From: Lunularia cruciata
Taxonomy: Eukaryota; Streptophyta; Marchantiopsida; Lunulariales; Lunulariaceae
Direction of reading: 5' to 3'
DNA: 64,000 nucleotides
Assembly: GCA_948567375.1 (NCBI GenBank)
Contig: OX419760.1
Coordinates: 58,478,657-58,542,656, forward strand
In this document: positions 45,330 through 55,960 of the stretch, piece after piece
Layout of the letters: every line of letters begins with the position of its first letter
Position numbering within the stretch: position 1 is the first letter of the stretch
Program-made: the position numbers and the translations under genes
The notes under the pieces: model-generated
What the model was told of the DNA's origin: nothing
The model's input: the letters and a program-made list of their open reading frames with translations, nothing else
The model's database searches: none

Positions 45330-45662
45330 TTGCCCGTCAGCGAAGCACGTTCGCCTCTCAGAGCACGACCTCCATCATACAAAGTTCCCGTATCCAGGGT
45401 GTCCCGGCCAGAATTTGATCACACCTGGTACGACGGGAAACCAGGCTGCTCCCCGGTGAAAAATCCTAGACATACCCGGGCAACCCTAAAAGATGTTCCC
45501 GGGAAGATTTACGTGAACTCTTTCCCTCCAGATTCCAGGGCTTCCATACAATGTCTACACTTCTGTCCCCATTTGTCAAAAGTCAATGCACCACGGTCAA
45601 TCGGTTCCTCACGAGTAGCTGGAGGGCATCTAGAACGACAGACAAGGATAGACTCAACATAA
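45330..45662 (+). CDS. Unrecognised GC-rich ORF, 110 aa
   Basis: Open from 45,330 to a TGA at 45,662. Contains SRVSRPEFDHTWYDGKPGCS and PRHTRATLKDVPGKIYVNSF. The duplicated copy (about 19,640-19,940) keeps ARPEFEHTWYHGNPGCSAVK but shifts frame just after. Higher G+C than its surroundings. I cannot name it with confidence; an origin from a high-copy or organellar/rDNA-type sequence should be checked. Confidence 0.3.
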   Translation: MPVSEARSPLRARPPSYKVPVSRVSRPEFDHTWYDGKPGCSPVKNPRHTRATLKDVPGKIYVNSFPPDSRASIQCLHFCPHLSKVNAPRSIGSSRVAGGHLERQTRIDST

Positions 45663-45800
45663 ATGCAAACACCCACTACCCTACAGAAGAAACAGGAAAA
45701 GGCGACCACATAGAACACATGAAGGATGAGGTCTACGCTTCAGTGAAACTATTCACGTTTTCAAAGAATGGATTATGTATTCTCTAGAGGGTAACAGGAA

Positions 45801-46799
45801 TACTATCAAGTGTTAAATTTATACAGATTCTATTTTTTATCTTTTAGAATTTTATTCTTCAAAGGTCTTTGTCTATTTCCTTTGTGAATATCATCTAGTT
45901 GTAGATTTGGTTGTTCCCAAACATACGATTTATCTAGACAGGACACACTATTACATACGTGTATATGGTGGCGAGAGAGGTGCTCTGTAACTCCCCTGTA
46001 CTTGAATCATGAAGTCAGAAAGACAATCAGCGGTACAGGACGAGTGGGTTTGGAAGTTCCACTGATAATGTATACTTAATTCTGGACAAGGATCACCTAC
46101 ATAGAACACAATATACATTTATCGAGCCTGGATTCTACAACTGCGAAACCTCATAATAACCTCCTTAAGACCCAATCAATCCTCGGAAAGGTTATTATGA
46201 CCAACAGTCCTAAACCCCCTCAGACCACAGCTCAAAACTTGTCGTCAGGCTGCTTAAGCGTTACTGTGCAAGGTTATTCAAAGTAATTCAAACTACAACT
46301 TGCCAATGGAATGATCGAATGAAGTCTGCAACTAAGTTAACGCCATTATTCCTGCTAAAGTTCAGTAAAGTTTATAGGCCCCTGCATCACTGTGCGTTTG
46401 GACATAAAGTCTGACAAGAATATCCAGGCATCGTCGGCCTTTGTGAATCGTATCCGCGTCGATGCTGTCGTCCGCCTGATTAGATTGCCCTCTATAAGTC
46501 CTTGATTCTCCTACAGGAAACTTGTGTACACAGAGATTGGAGAGCCTCCAATGTTACACTGTGTAGACACAACTCTTTACTCAAGCAATGAAAAGAATAA
46601 TGACCACATAAGCTCGATGCATATGGTACAACTTGCTCCTGTAATGGAGCGCATAACTATTGTAGGCAGTTATAGCGTATTAACTTCGTTCAATCTACTT
46701 ATCAGGCTAGATAAAGCTTGAGGTATGGAACTTAACTTGACCATTTATATTATAATATGGTTCGTACACTCCTTAAGTAAATAACCTCTAAGGCTTTAA
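45801..46799. other. Unassigned stretch
   Basis: Only short ORFs (46,524-46,721 +). No shared repeats noticed. Confidence 0.35.
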
Positions 46800-47150
46800 T
46801 CTCTCCAAACGGGCCAAGTAGTGGTAAATGATGGGCAAGTTTTGGGCCTAAGAGCCCTTTAGTGAACATGTTTGTACGCATCTCAAGGGTCGAGCAATTT
46901 ACTCTTATTATTAGCTGAAGTTGCTTAATGAAGTGAAATCTAACATCTACGTGTTTAGTATGTGCATGGAACTTTGTAGAGTCCACGAGAGCAATTGCTG
47001 ATTGGTTGTCACAACATATGACAGTTGGAGATGACATGATGTACTTCAAATTGCATAACAAGTGATGAAGCCAAATTGCTTCATAAGCAGTAGTGGTCAT
47101 TGCCATATACTCCAATTCTATGCTAGATAAAGTTGAAGATTTTTGGCGAT
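46800..47150 (-). pseudogene. Copia RNase H fragment
   Basis: Reads SSTLSSIELEYMAMTTTAYE, then IWLHHLLCNL, ICCDNQSAIALVDSTKFHAH, TKHVDVRFHF and NMFTKGLLG. These are the complete C-terminal blocks of copia RNase H (S-x-E-A-E-Y, D-N-x-S-A-I, H-x-R-T-K-H-I, D-x-x-T-K-x-L), better kept than in the 34.6 kb copy. Its upstream side is cut off by the LTR-like repeat at 47,150. Confidence 0.8.
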
Positions 47151-47815
47151 ATGTTGTGTGTATATACATCACTACACAACACATATCGCTATCAACATCA
47201 TAGACTATAGAAACACAACTCATATATAAATCATACATGACTTCTAAAGTGCAACAATAATCAGTTTTTTTTAACTTGAATCACACTCAAATCAGATAAA
47301 TACTCAATCCTTCACTCAACAATCCATCATTAATTGGATATTGATTATCATCAAGCCACCGCCACTCTAGTTAAGAGATTCAAAGTGACACTCGCTGATC
47401 TCTGTCCACCATAGCCAAGAACTCGATGACTCAACATCAAAGAAGAACCCTTTGGAGATGCACTTTGAAGATATACCCCTCTGCTCAACCTAGGTCTCCA
47501 ATCCTAATGGTGCCATTGATGGCACATCTAACGATGAAGATGGTGCAAGTGACAATGGGTCCCACCATGTGCTCAATAGCCCTAACATGAAATTGGACTG
47601 TCAATAAGTAATCCATGAGTAATTACCAAAATATATATGACTCCCAACACTACCACTCCAACATCCGAGCAAACTAGCCTTAGTGCTACAAATATCATGA
47701 TAGCTATTATGCGCATATACATCGCTACACAATATACATTGATGTCAACATCATACACTATAGAACCACAACTGACACATAAGTCATATATGAACTCTAA
47801 AGTGCCACAATAACC
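47150..47815 (-). repeat. LTR-like repeat R2 with duplicated end
   Basis: 47,690-47,150 on the minus strand matches R1 (5,122 onward). A piece of about 115 bp forming its 3' part (47,150-47,265; CATCGCTACACAA/CATCACTACACAA, AACATCATA(G/C)ACTATAGAA) is present again at 47,700-47,815, just outside the LTR start. So the LTR is flanked by its own end segment. Confidence 0.55.
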
Positions 47816-48499
47816 ACCCTAGCTAGCAATTAGGTCCCTTTAACTCCATATAGCCATCTAGTCCAAGTATATGGTATACCTTATGGTGGGCAAAGATCAA
47901 GATGCCAAGTGCTATCAAACCCCATGGTTAGTAGCTTGTCTCTAATTTATACCATATAGAGGGTGAACTAGTTATAATTCATGTACACCTAGGGCATTAC
48001 CATTGTCCTCAAGGAACCACCATGAGGGGAGGAGTCACACATGCAATTTGTCATCCTCTCAAACAACTATCACACACTAACATATTAGCAACCCTATCAA
48101 AAGAGTTGCATAACATATATTGCAAGTCTGCACATACAAGTGCCAAGCTTGGGTCCGTAGTGGTATCAATGTTTGGGAGGTATCATGTAACACAATTGTT
48201 CACATGATCCTTCCAAACAACACCATCATGTCTTTCCAACATAAGGACTCCATAATGCAAAGCCTCATGCATTGTCAAGATAGTGCAGCATGTAGTAACA
48301 TCAAGTGTCATCGGTGCAATTTGTTGTAGATATACATAGTCACTTGGATGAAATTGACAAATTGAGGGTATATAATCTCCTCATCAAATGGTAGCATAAC
48401 ATAAGCTATCCTTATGCTGATCAATTATAAAGTTTTGAAAGGCCATTTGTATCACTCTTTGAAAGATCTCTACTTGTTGAGAACATGCACTCACCCATA

Positions 48500-50356
48500 C
48501 TTTTGGATCATCCAAGTCCAAAATTATAGAGCATCTTGACAAATGACTATAGGTAAATTTAGATCTTGTCAATAGAGTAGAAAGTAAGGAGAGAAGGATG
48601 CTAAGGAGGCTTGCCAGCTGAACCAATAACTCATGGTCAACCAAGGTAATTGGAGATCTCAATCTCCCAAGTGGCGTTTATGCAAACCATACTTATGCAA
48701 TCTTGTCTTCATTGTTTGAACCACTCTCTCTACTAAGCCTTCTATGTCAATTGATCTCAAGAGGTAGTACAATGATCAATCAATGCTCTCTCACACAAGA
48801 CCTGAGAATCCCCAAGAACCTATACCCTCATCAGTCAAAACCTTAACAAGCGCACCAAAATGACTAAGAATCCAATCTAGGAATAAGTAAGCCGTCCCTT
48901 CACTAGACTTGTAAAGAAGTACCACCAACTCAATCTACTTAGAGAAGTGTTCTATTGTAACCAAAACATATCAATGATGTCTCACAATCAATGGTAAATG
49001 TCCAACAAAGTCCAAACTCCAATGGTAACCCAATCCCATGATAGATAATGGGTGTAACTATGGTGTAGGAACATTAAATGATGCTCTAACTTGGTCACAA
49101 ACCACACATTTGGCAAAAAGCTGCTATATATCAGTCTACATACCGTGCTACTAATAATGATTATGGAGTAAGCTATATATCTATTTTACTCCAAATTGCC
49201 CTAGCTCCTCATGAACACAATGAACCAACTGTGGTCTATGAGATAAAAGTGATACTATTCACACTCTATTATCCTTCCATACACAAAGAAGGTGTCTGCA
49301 ATCTGATCTAAACTGTCTAGCTTACTGAAGAACACAATCTCTCTCCTTGGTAACAATTGTGCCACCCAAAAGATAATTTATCACTTAGACATCATCATGA
49401 ATGTCTTGTTTAATTGTACAATATCTCCACCCTTTGGATATGTGATCTCAATAACTTCTCATGTATGCGTTGAGAGAGATACCACCAAAGCCTCAAAAAA
49501 TATACATAGAAAGGTAGATGTATGCCAACCTAGCACCATCTCCTCATATGTCTTACCATGCTAACATGTTATGGTTTGATCCTATTGGTTGGGACATGGG
49601 TTTCTACTCAACTCATTTGCATCATGGTTCACCACTTTAGGTTTCTGAATAACCATGAAATCATACTTATAAAATCAAAACCCATTATGCAAGCTTCCTT
49701 GAAAGCTTGTCTGACTCTATCAACTACTTCATTGGTTGAAAATTAGTGATGAGAGTGAAGGGGGTACCAAATAGGTAACATCATAAATGTGCTACTACCC
49801 ATAATGCTACCAAGCACTCTACCTCATATAAAATATAATTTATCTCTGTTGAATTTTTGGAGTGACTAGCATAGGCCACCAAAAACTCCTTCTCCTCATC
49901 ATCATGTTGGGTGAGCATTGCTCCAAGCCCCAACATACTCCAATCAATGTGAATCTAGAATGATCGTCCTTTGATTGGTCTCTTAAGAATAGAGATAGAT
50001 GTCAACCTCTCCTTACGCTTTATAAAGGCTCTCTCTTTCTCATCTCCCCAACATCACTCCAATGTAAGCTTGGGTTAGCTTTGTCAAGGCCTTGGCAATG
50101 GCACTAAATCCTCTAACATAGCAGCAATGGAAGTTCACCAACCCAAAGAATACTTGCACTCTACTCACATTGTAGGCTAAGAAATACGTGCAATAGACTT
50201 CACCTTGGTCTTGCTAAATGCAAAGTCCTCCAAGGTAGATAGTGTGACCCAAATAATCAACCTACTCATGGAAGAATCTACACTTCCCAAGATGTAATTT
50301 GAATCCATGAGATCTCAATCTCTCAAACACCTCCAATAAATGCCTCTCATGCCTCT
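48500..50356 (-). pseudogene. Decayed gypsy element, RT end / RNase H / integrase part (host of the nested insertion)
   Basis: Read on the minus strand from 50,351: HERHLLEVFERLRSHGFKLH, GKCRFFHE then a stop, VDYLGHTI, then VFFGLVNFHCCYVRGFSAIAK, the RT-RNase H junction of Ty3/gypsy pol. Further on (about 49,080-48,700) an integrase core is seen: SLDFVGHLP, YVLVTIEHFSK, ILSHFGALVKVLTDEG. Many stops and shifts. It continues on the far side of the younger element (55,961 onward). The 3' end near 47.8-48.5 kb is not resolved. Confidence 0.65.
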
Positions 50357-50768
50357 TGTAACAATATGGAGTTTAGCAACGAAGTTAGTCGGGCTCACGA
50401 AGTGGCACATAAGATAAATTAGCCTAGAATATTCCGGAATTATCTAGGAAGCTTCTTGGGAAGCTTCCTGGTTAGCTTAGCTTGCACCTTAAGCAAGTAG
50501 CTTCTAGAAGCTTCCAACTAGTTTAGCTTGCATGCCAAGTAGGCGGCTTCTAGAAGGAAGCTTCTTGAGAAGCTTCCTAGTTAACTTGGCTTGCACTCTA
50601 AGAAAGCGGCTTGAGGAAGCTTCTTGAGAAGCTTCTCAAGGGCCTTGTATGCTACCTATAAATACCAAAGCCAAAGCTCATGCTAGGCATTTGGGGTTTT
50701 CCCTCATTAAGGTGTCCCAATGTGAGTTTCCATTCTCCTATTTCTCTCCTCGGTTTCGGTCTTTTACA
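50357..50768 (+). repeat. 5' LTR of chromovirus
   Basis: Contains seven GAAGCTTC palindromes, several in pairs separated by four bases, upstream of a TATA box (CTATAAATA, 50,656-50,664). About three loosely repeated units of some 65 bp each carry AGCTTGCA(C/T) and GGCTT(C/G). The layout is that of a promoter with an upstream array. Confidence 0.9.
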
Positions 50769-51039
50769 TTGGTAACAGAGTAGGAATGGGATGGATAGAA
50801 TTTATGGACCACCAAATCCACTTCCGCCAAACCATTGGGACTTTCATGTCCAAATATTAACAAAGCATCATTTCACACAATTCATCACCTCGCGCTTTGG
50901 GCAGGATTTTCTACATATGATCACCGTGTTAGAGGAACCCTTGATACTTCCAATTGTAACTTATGGAGAACGGTGGACGTGTTGTGTCTATGTGTTAATC
51001 AATTAGATAAATTGAGAGTAGTGGAATAGAGTAGTAGCA

Positions 51040-51952
51040 ATGGCGGCAATACCGGATGTTATCCTTGCAATGCAACAACAAATCAAGCATCTTACTCGAT
51101 TGTTGGATGAATGAGACCAACAACAGAGCGCCAGTTTGAGATGGAGAAGATCGCATTTGATTTCCAAAACCCAAGGTGTTCAAAGGCAAGAATCTTCCAA
51201 GAATAGTGGAGATTTTTTTGTTTGACTGCAAACGTTACTTTGAAGCCACCAATCTTCAAGACGAGCGGAAACAAATTCTCTTAACTTCTAGCCAATTGGA
51301 TGGCGTGGCAAAACTTTGGTGGCGATTCCGAGTAGAAAGAGCTGAACTACAAATTGTTACACCGATTTTGACATGGGCAGAATTCAAGGATGCAATACTT
51401 GGCCGATTTCAAACTATAAATGCCACCCGAGCCGCACAAGATAAATTGGCAGAGTTGAGGCAGATTGGCTTAGTGAGAAGCTACATCACACAATTTCAGA
51501 ACATCATCATGCAAATTCTAGATATCCAAGAAGGTGAAGTTCTGGATCGATTTGTGCAAGGATTGAAGTTACAAACCAAATTGGAGGTGACCATGCGGGA
51601 GCCACAAAACGTAGAAGAAGCCATGCAATTGGCTGAGCATTTTGATTCCTTGGTTATGACAACTTGGTCTTGACCTCGACCCACACAAAGCTTACCAGTA
51701 CCACGAGTGGAAGAACTAGTACCAATGGAGATTGATGCTATCCAACGAAGACCACTTGGCATAGCAGATAAAGAAAGACTATGACAAAATGGATGTTGTT
51801 TTTATTGTCGCCAAGTTGGACATCGCATTGCTGAATGTCCACTTAGGAATGGGCGACCCCAACAAGTTGCCCAGATGGAGTTTGTGGAACAGAATGATCA
51901 GGGAAACAAAGAATCCCGGTATGAGATTTTGAGCCGCCTATTGGGAGCTTGA
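51040..51952 (+). pseudogene. Chromovirus gag
   Basis: Starts at ATG 51,040 in another frame; the conserved capsid-like part runs in frame from about 51,160 (VEIFLFDCKRYFEATNLQDE, LDGVAKLWWRFR, FKDAILGRF). A zinc knuckle (CCFYCRQVGHRIAEC, C-x2-C-x4-H-x4-C) lies at about 51,798-51,842. Premature stops at 51,671-51,673 and 51,782-51,784; two more stops in the 5' part. The terminal TGA (51,950-51,952) overlaps the start of the pol frame, which is shifted by one base, so a -1 frameshift could originally have linked them. Confidence 0.8.
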
Positions 51953-54900
51953 TTACTTTCGATGGGATTGAAGACTTGACCTATGCAAGTCTGCTTCACT
52001 TGCAAAGTATGATATCTAATTGGGGTTGTAGAATTTTGGTTGATTTTGGGAGTTCAAAGAATTGCATGTTTATGCAAGTAGCAAAGGAATTGGGTATTCC
52101 TATCAAGCCAGTGATTGGGAGTAGTTTGATGATGGCGAATGGTAGAAAGGGTTCTGCATTCCGCACCTCGCATCCTGTTACCTTCAAGATTGGGAAGGAG
52201 TATTTGGAGTGTATGAGGTTTGTAGTGGCACCTCTACACTATGATATCATTTTGGGTCTACCTTGGCTTGAACGTCATAAGGTTCAATTCGATTGGACCC
52301 GATGCCAAATTTAAGTACCACACCAAGGTAGGAATTTCCGATTAGGTTGTCTGGCACCTCTGAGTAAGACACCTAAGAATAGTCAGTCCCAAGGTGGGAA
52401 GTTTGTCGAGAAGGTAGCCATAGAGCAAATCTGGAAGGGAGATGAGTCCCAAGATGGGAAGTTTACCACGAAGGCAACCATGGAGCAAGCTTGGAAGAAA
52501 GATGAGTCCCTAGAAGGGAAGTTTGTTAATGAAGCAGCCATAGAGCAAGCTTTGGAGGAAGATAAGTATGTATTTGCGGTGTGGATCAAGCCGATTGCAC
52601 AAGAACAATCTGAGGAGGGCCAAGTGCCGCATCAAGCAATGGTTGATCGGATAGTTCAGGAATTTGCAGATGTGTTTTCGGACGATCTGCCAAAGGGATT
52701 ACCCTCCGAACGAGGTATGCCCTTCAAGATCAAGTTATTGCCAAGGAGTACTCTAGTGAGTAGACCAATCTATCGGCTCTCACCAAAGGAGTTGGAGGAG
52801 TTGCGAACAACACTAACAGAGTTGTTGGAGAAGGATTTCATACGACATAGTACCTCTCCTTGGGAAGCACTGGTACTATTTGTTTTGAAGAAGGATGGAG
52901 GACTTTGTTTCTGTATTGATTATCGTGTACTCAATAAGCAAACCGTGAAGAATGCATATCCCTTACCTCGGATCGATGACCTGCTTGATCAACTAAGTGG
53001 AGCACGCTACTTTTCCAAGCTGGATCTTCGTAGCGGCTATTGGCAAATTCCTATTGAAGGAGAAGATGTGCAAAAGATTGCTTTTCGCACAAGGTATGGA
53101 CATTTTGAGTGGAGAGTTCTACCTTTTGGACTCACTAATGCTCCAACAGTCTTCATGGATCAGATGCATTGGGTGTTGGATGGACTATTGGATTGGTCCG
53201 TGGTGGTGTTCTTAGATGATATCTTAATCTATAGCAGGACAGAGGCAGAACACGTGAATCATGTGCGAGAAGTCCTAAGACGACTATGACAGTGGAAATT
53301 TTATTGCAAGAAGTCAAAGTGTGCTTTTTGGCAGAAGGAGGTTACCTTCTTGGGTCATAAGATCTCATCAGAAGGGATCAAGGTAGAAGAAGAGAAGATC
53401 AAGGCCATTACTGATTTGCCTACCCCAAAGGATGCTACAAAAGTACGAGCATTCAATGGATTGGCTAGTTTTTATCGATGGTTCATCCATTATTATGCTC
53501 ACGTGGCCGCACCATTGACTAACCTCTTGGGAAAGAACTTGAGCTTCCAATGGACCACCAAACATGAAGAAGCATTCCAGAAGTTAAAGCATATGGTGTC
53601 TTCGAGACCTATTCTTCAACCATATGACCCTCAACTACCTTGTGTGGTTGATTTTGATGCTTCTAACTTTGCAATTGGAGCTGTGTTGCAACAAGAATTT
53701 CCAGACGGACTACATCCAATTGCCTTTGTGTCTTGCCGACTAACTACAGCTGAAAGAAATTACTATGCTCGAGATTAGGAACAACTTGCAATGGTATATG
53801 CCACCAAAGTATGGAGGCATTATCTCTTGGGGAAGCAAGTGATCATGCAAATTGATCACAAGCCATTGTTGCAGACCTTACACTTGGAGCACATGAAGAG
53901 TCGGCATCATTGATGGGAAGAGCAACTCCAATTGTTTGACATCAAACTTGAGTACAAACTAGGTCGGTTCCATGTCATCCCCGATGCTCTATCACGACGA
54001 CCTGATTTGAAGGATCTTCCTCTCATCACGGCGGTAATTACAACGGTGTCCATTGACCCTAAGGTCCATAATGAGTTTCAATCAGCTCTACAACAAGATC
54101 CCTTCTTCCAAATGGTACACGGTCGTCTAACAACACACGACAAGGAGTACAACACCTTCTTCTTTAAGGAAGGCCTCTTATTCCATGCGGACCAGATCTA
54201 TGCTCCAACCAAAGGTGATCTTCAACTTGTACGCCTTCAAGAAGCCCATGATTTACCAATAGCTTGTCACATGGGAGTGGACAAGACCTTGGGCACCGTC
54301 CAATGCCAATGGTGGTGGCCCAACATGACACAAGATGCTCGAGACTTTGTCCGATCATGTGAGAGTTGCCAATGGAATAAGGCCAGCAACCAGAAGCCGA
54401 GTGGACTCCTTCAACCACTTGCCATTCCATCCGCTCGTTGGGAGCATGTGAGCTTGGATCTCATCACATCCTTGCCAAGGACACAACCAGGACACACCGC
54501 AATCGTGGTGTTTGTGGATAAGCTTAGTAAGCAAATCCACTTGGCACCAACCTGTGATACCGTGGATGCTCCAACCCTAGCGCAAATCTACATCGACAAT
54601 GTCTTCAAGCATCATGGGATGCCACGTGTACTCATCTCTGACCGTGATCCTCGATTTACCGGGAAGTTTTGGCAAGCACTCTTCTAGATACTCGGCACCA
54701 AGCTTGCTTTGTCCACGGCCTATCATCCTCAAACTGATGGACAAACCAAACGTGCAAATTGTACATTGGAGGATATGTTGCGGGCCTTTGTCAATGTCCA
54801 CCATACCAATTGGGACGAATGTCTTACAGCTGCAGAATTTGCCTACAACAATTCCAAATAGGCAAGCACCGGATTTTCTCCTTTCTTTCTCAATTTTGGC

Positions 54901-55614
54901 CAAGATCCGCTTGTTCAAGATTCTCTTCTTGCTTCCCCTCCATCTCAAGTTCCTCATACTTCCACATTCTTGACCACTATATCCCAATTGCTCCAACAAG
55001 CCAAGTCTCACCTCCTTGTTGCTCAGAATCGCCAAAAACAATATGTGAACCACCATCGTCGTAATCTCACCTTTGAAGTTGGTGATAAAGTCATGCTATC
55101 CTCCAGTAACCTCCCTCTCCCACTTGATACCCAAGTTTGTAAACTTGCCCCTAACTGGATATGACCCTTTGATATCACCCAAATTGTCTCTCGTGTTGCT
55201 TATCGACTTGCCTTACCTTGTTACATGCGTAGCCATCATGTCTTTCATGTTTCCAAGTTGAAACCCTTTGTTCCTAACCCCTCTTCCTTTTCCTCTCGAG
55301 TCCAACCTCCCCCTCTTCCTGTCCCTATCAATGATCATGAGGAGTACAAAGTTGATTGTATCCTTGCATGTTGCCATATCCAACAAGGCCATCGGCAACA
55401 TACGGAGTACAAGGTCCTTTGGAAAGGGTATCCCCTTCATGATGCCACCTGGGAACCTCTTTCTCACCTCCAAAATGCACAGACGGCCATCCAGGAATTC
55501 GAAGCTTCATTGGCGACGAGGACGTCACCAACTAGCGGCAGGGGAATATGTAACAATATGGAGTTTAGCGACAAAGTTAGTCGAGCTCACAAAGTGGCAC
55601 ATAAGACAAATTAG
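51949..55614 (+). pseudogene. Chromovirus pol (protease-RT-RNase H-integrase-chromodomain)
   Basis: One reading frame for 3.6 kb with no frameshift but seven premature stops (52,312; 53,287; 53,776; 53,912; 54,685; 54,859; 55,162). Protease: ILVDFGSSKN, where the usual Ser/Thr of D-(S/T)-G is Phe, and [62 protein letters not shown] (active site kept). RNase H: VDFDASNFAIGAVLQQ. Integrase: H/H...C/C finger (HDLPIACHMG...CESCQW), SLDLITSLP, LISDRDPRFTG, but the catalytic Glu block reads DGQTKRAN (Lys at 54,748-54,750). Chromodomain near the end: YKVDCILACC, YKVLWKGYPLHDATWEPLSH. The end runs into the right LTR. Confidence 0.9.
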
Positions 55615-55960
55615 CCTAGAATATTCCGGAAGTATCTAGGAAGCTTCTTGGGAAACTTCCTGGTTAGCTTAGCTTGCACCTTAAGTAAGTAGCTTCTAGA
55701 AACTTCCAACTAGCTTAGCTTGCACGCCAAGTAGGTGGCTTCTAGAAGGAAGCTTCTTGAGAAGCTTCCTAGTTAACTTGGCTTGCACTCTAAGAAAGCG
55801 GCTTGAGGAAGCTTCTTGAGAAGCTTCTCAAGGGCCTTGTATGCTATCTATAAATACAAAAGCCAAAGCTCATGCTAGGCATTTGGAGTTTTCACTCATT
55901 CAAATGTCCCAATGTGAGTTTCCATTCTCCTATTTCTCTCCTCGGTTTTGATCTTTTACA
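55549..55960 (+). repeat. 3' LTR of chromovirus
   Basis: Same length as the 5' LTR with scattered substitutions; two of the GAAGCTTC palindromes are changed to GAAACTTC. It is followed directly by the host reverse transcriptase (minus strand). Confidence 0.92.

Larger units (their letters stand above)
41805..45800. repeat. Segmental duplication block B, copy 2
   Basis: Same-orientation copy of 15,613-20,300 (shared start GGAATCAGCCT(C/T)GAATTTCCGA). It carries the open version of the helical/tail gene and the open GC-rich ORF at 45,330. A short non-LTR tail fragment (45,163-45,262) is present here and missing in copy 1. Confidence 0.8.
50357..55960 (+). mobile_element. Ty3/gypsy chromovirus with paired 412-bp LTRs
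   Basis: LTRs 50,357-50,768 and 55,549-55,960 (both TG...CA, both 412 bp, few differences). The flanking 5-bp target sites are CCTCT and CTTCT (one mismatch). A primer-binding-site-like TGGTAACAGAG (close to the initiator Met-tRNA complement) follows the left LTR; a purine-rich tract (GGCAGGGGAATA) precedes the right LTR. The internal region has gag then pol with protease, RT, RNase H, integrase and chromodomain, in that order. It is inactive: stop codons interrupt gag and pol. Inserted into the reverse transcriptase of an older gypsy element. Confidence 0.92.

Noticed and set aside
41700..45800. Assembly duplication of 15.6-20.3 kb
   Set aside because: The two copies differ by many substitutions, indels and independent tandem duplications, so they are separate genomic copies, not an assembly echo.
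54577..55056. 159-aa minus-strand ORF over the chromovirus integrase
   Set aside because: Shadow of the pol frame; no independent motif.
50357..55960. Recently active retrotransposon
   Set aside because: Despite paired 412-bp LTRs, both gag and pol carry several stops, the integrase Glu is changed and the target-site copies differ by one base.
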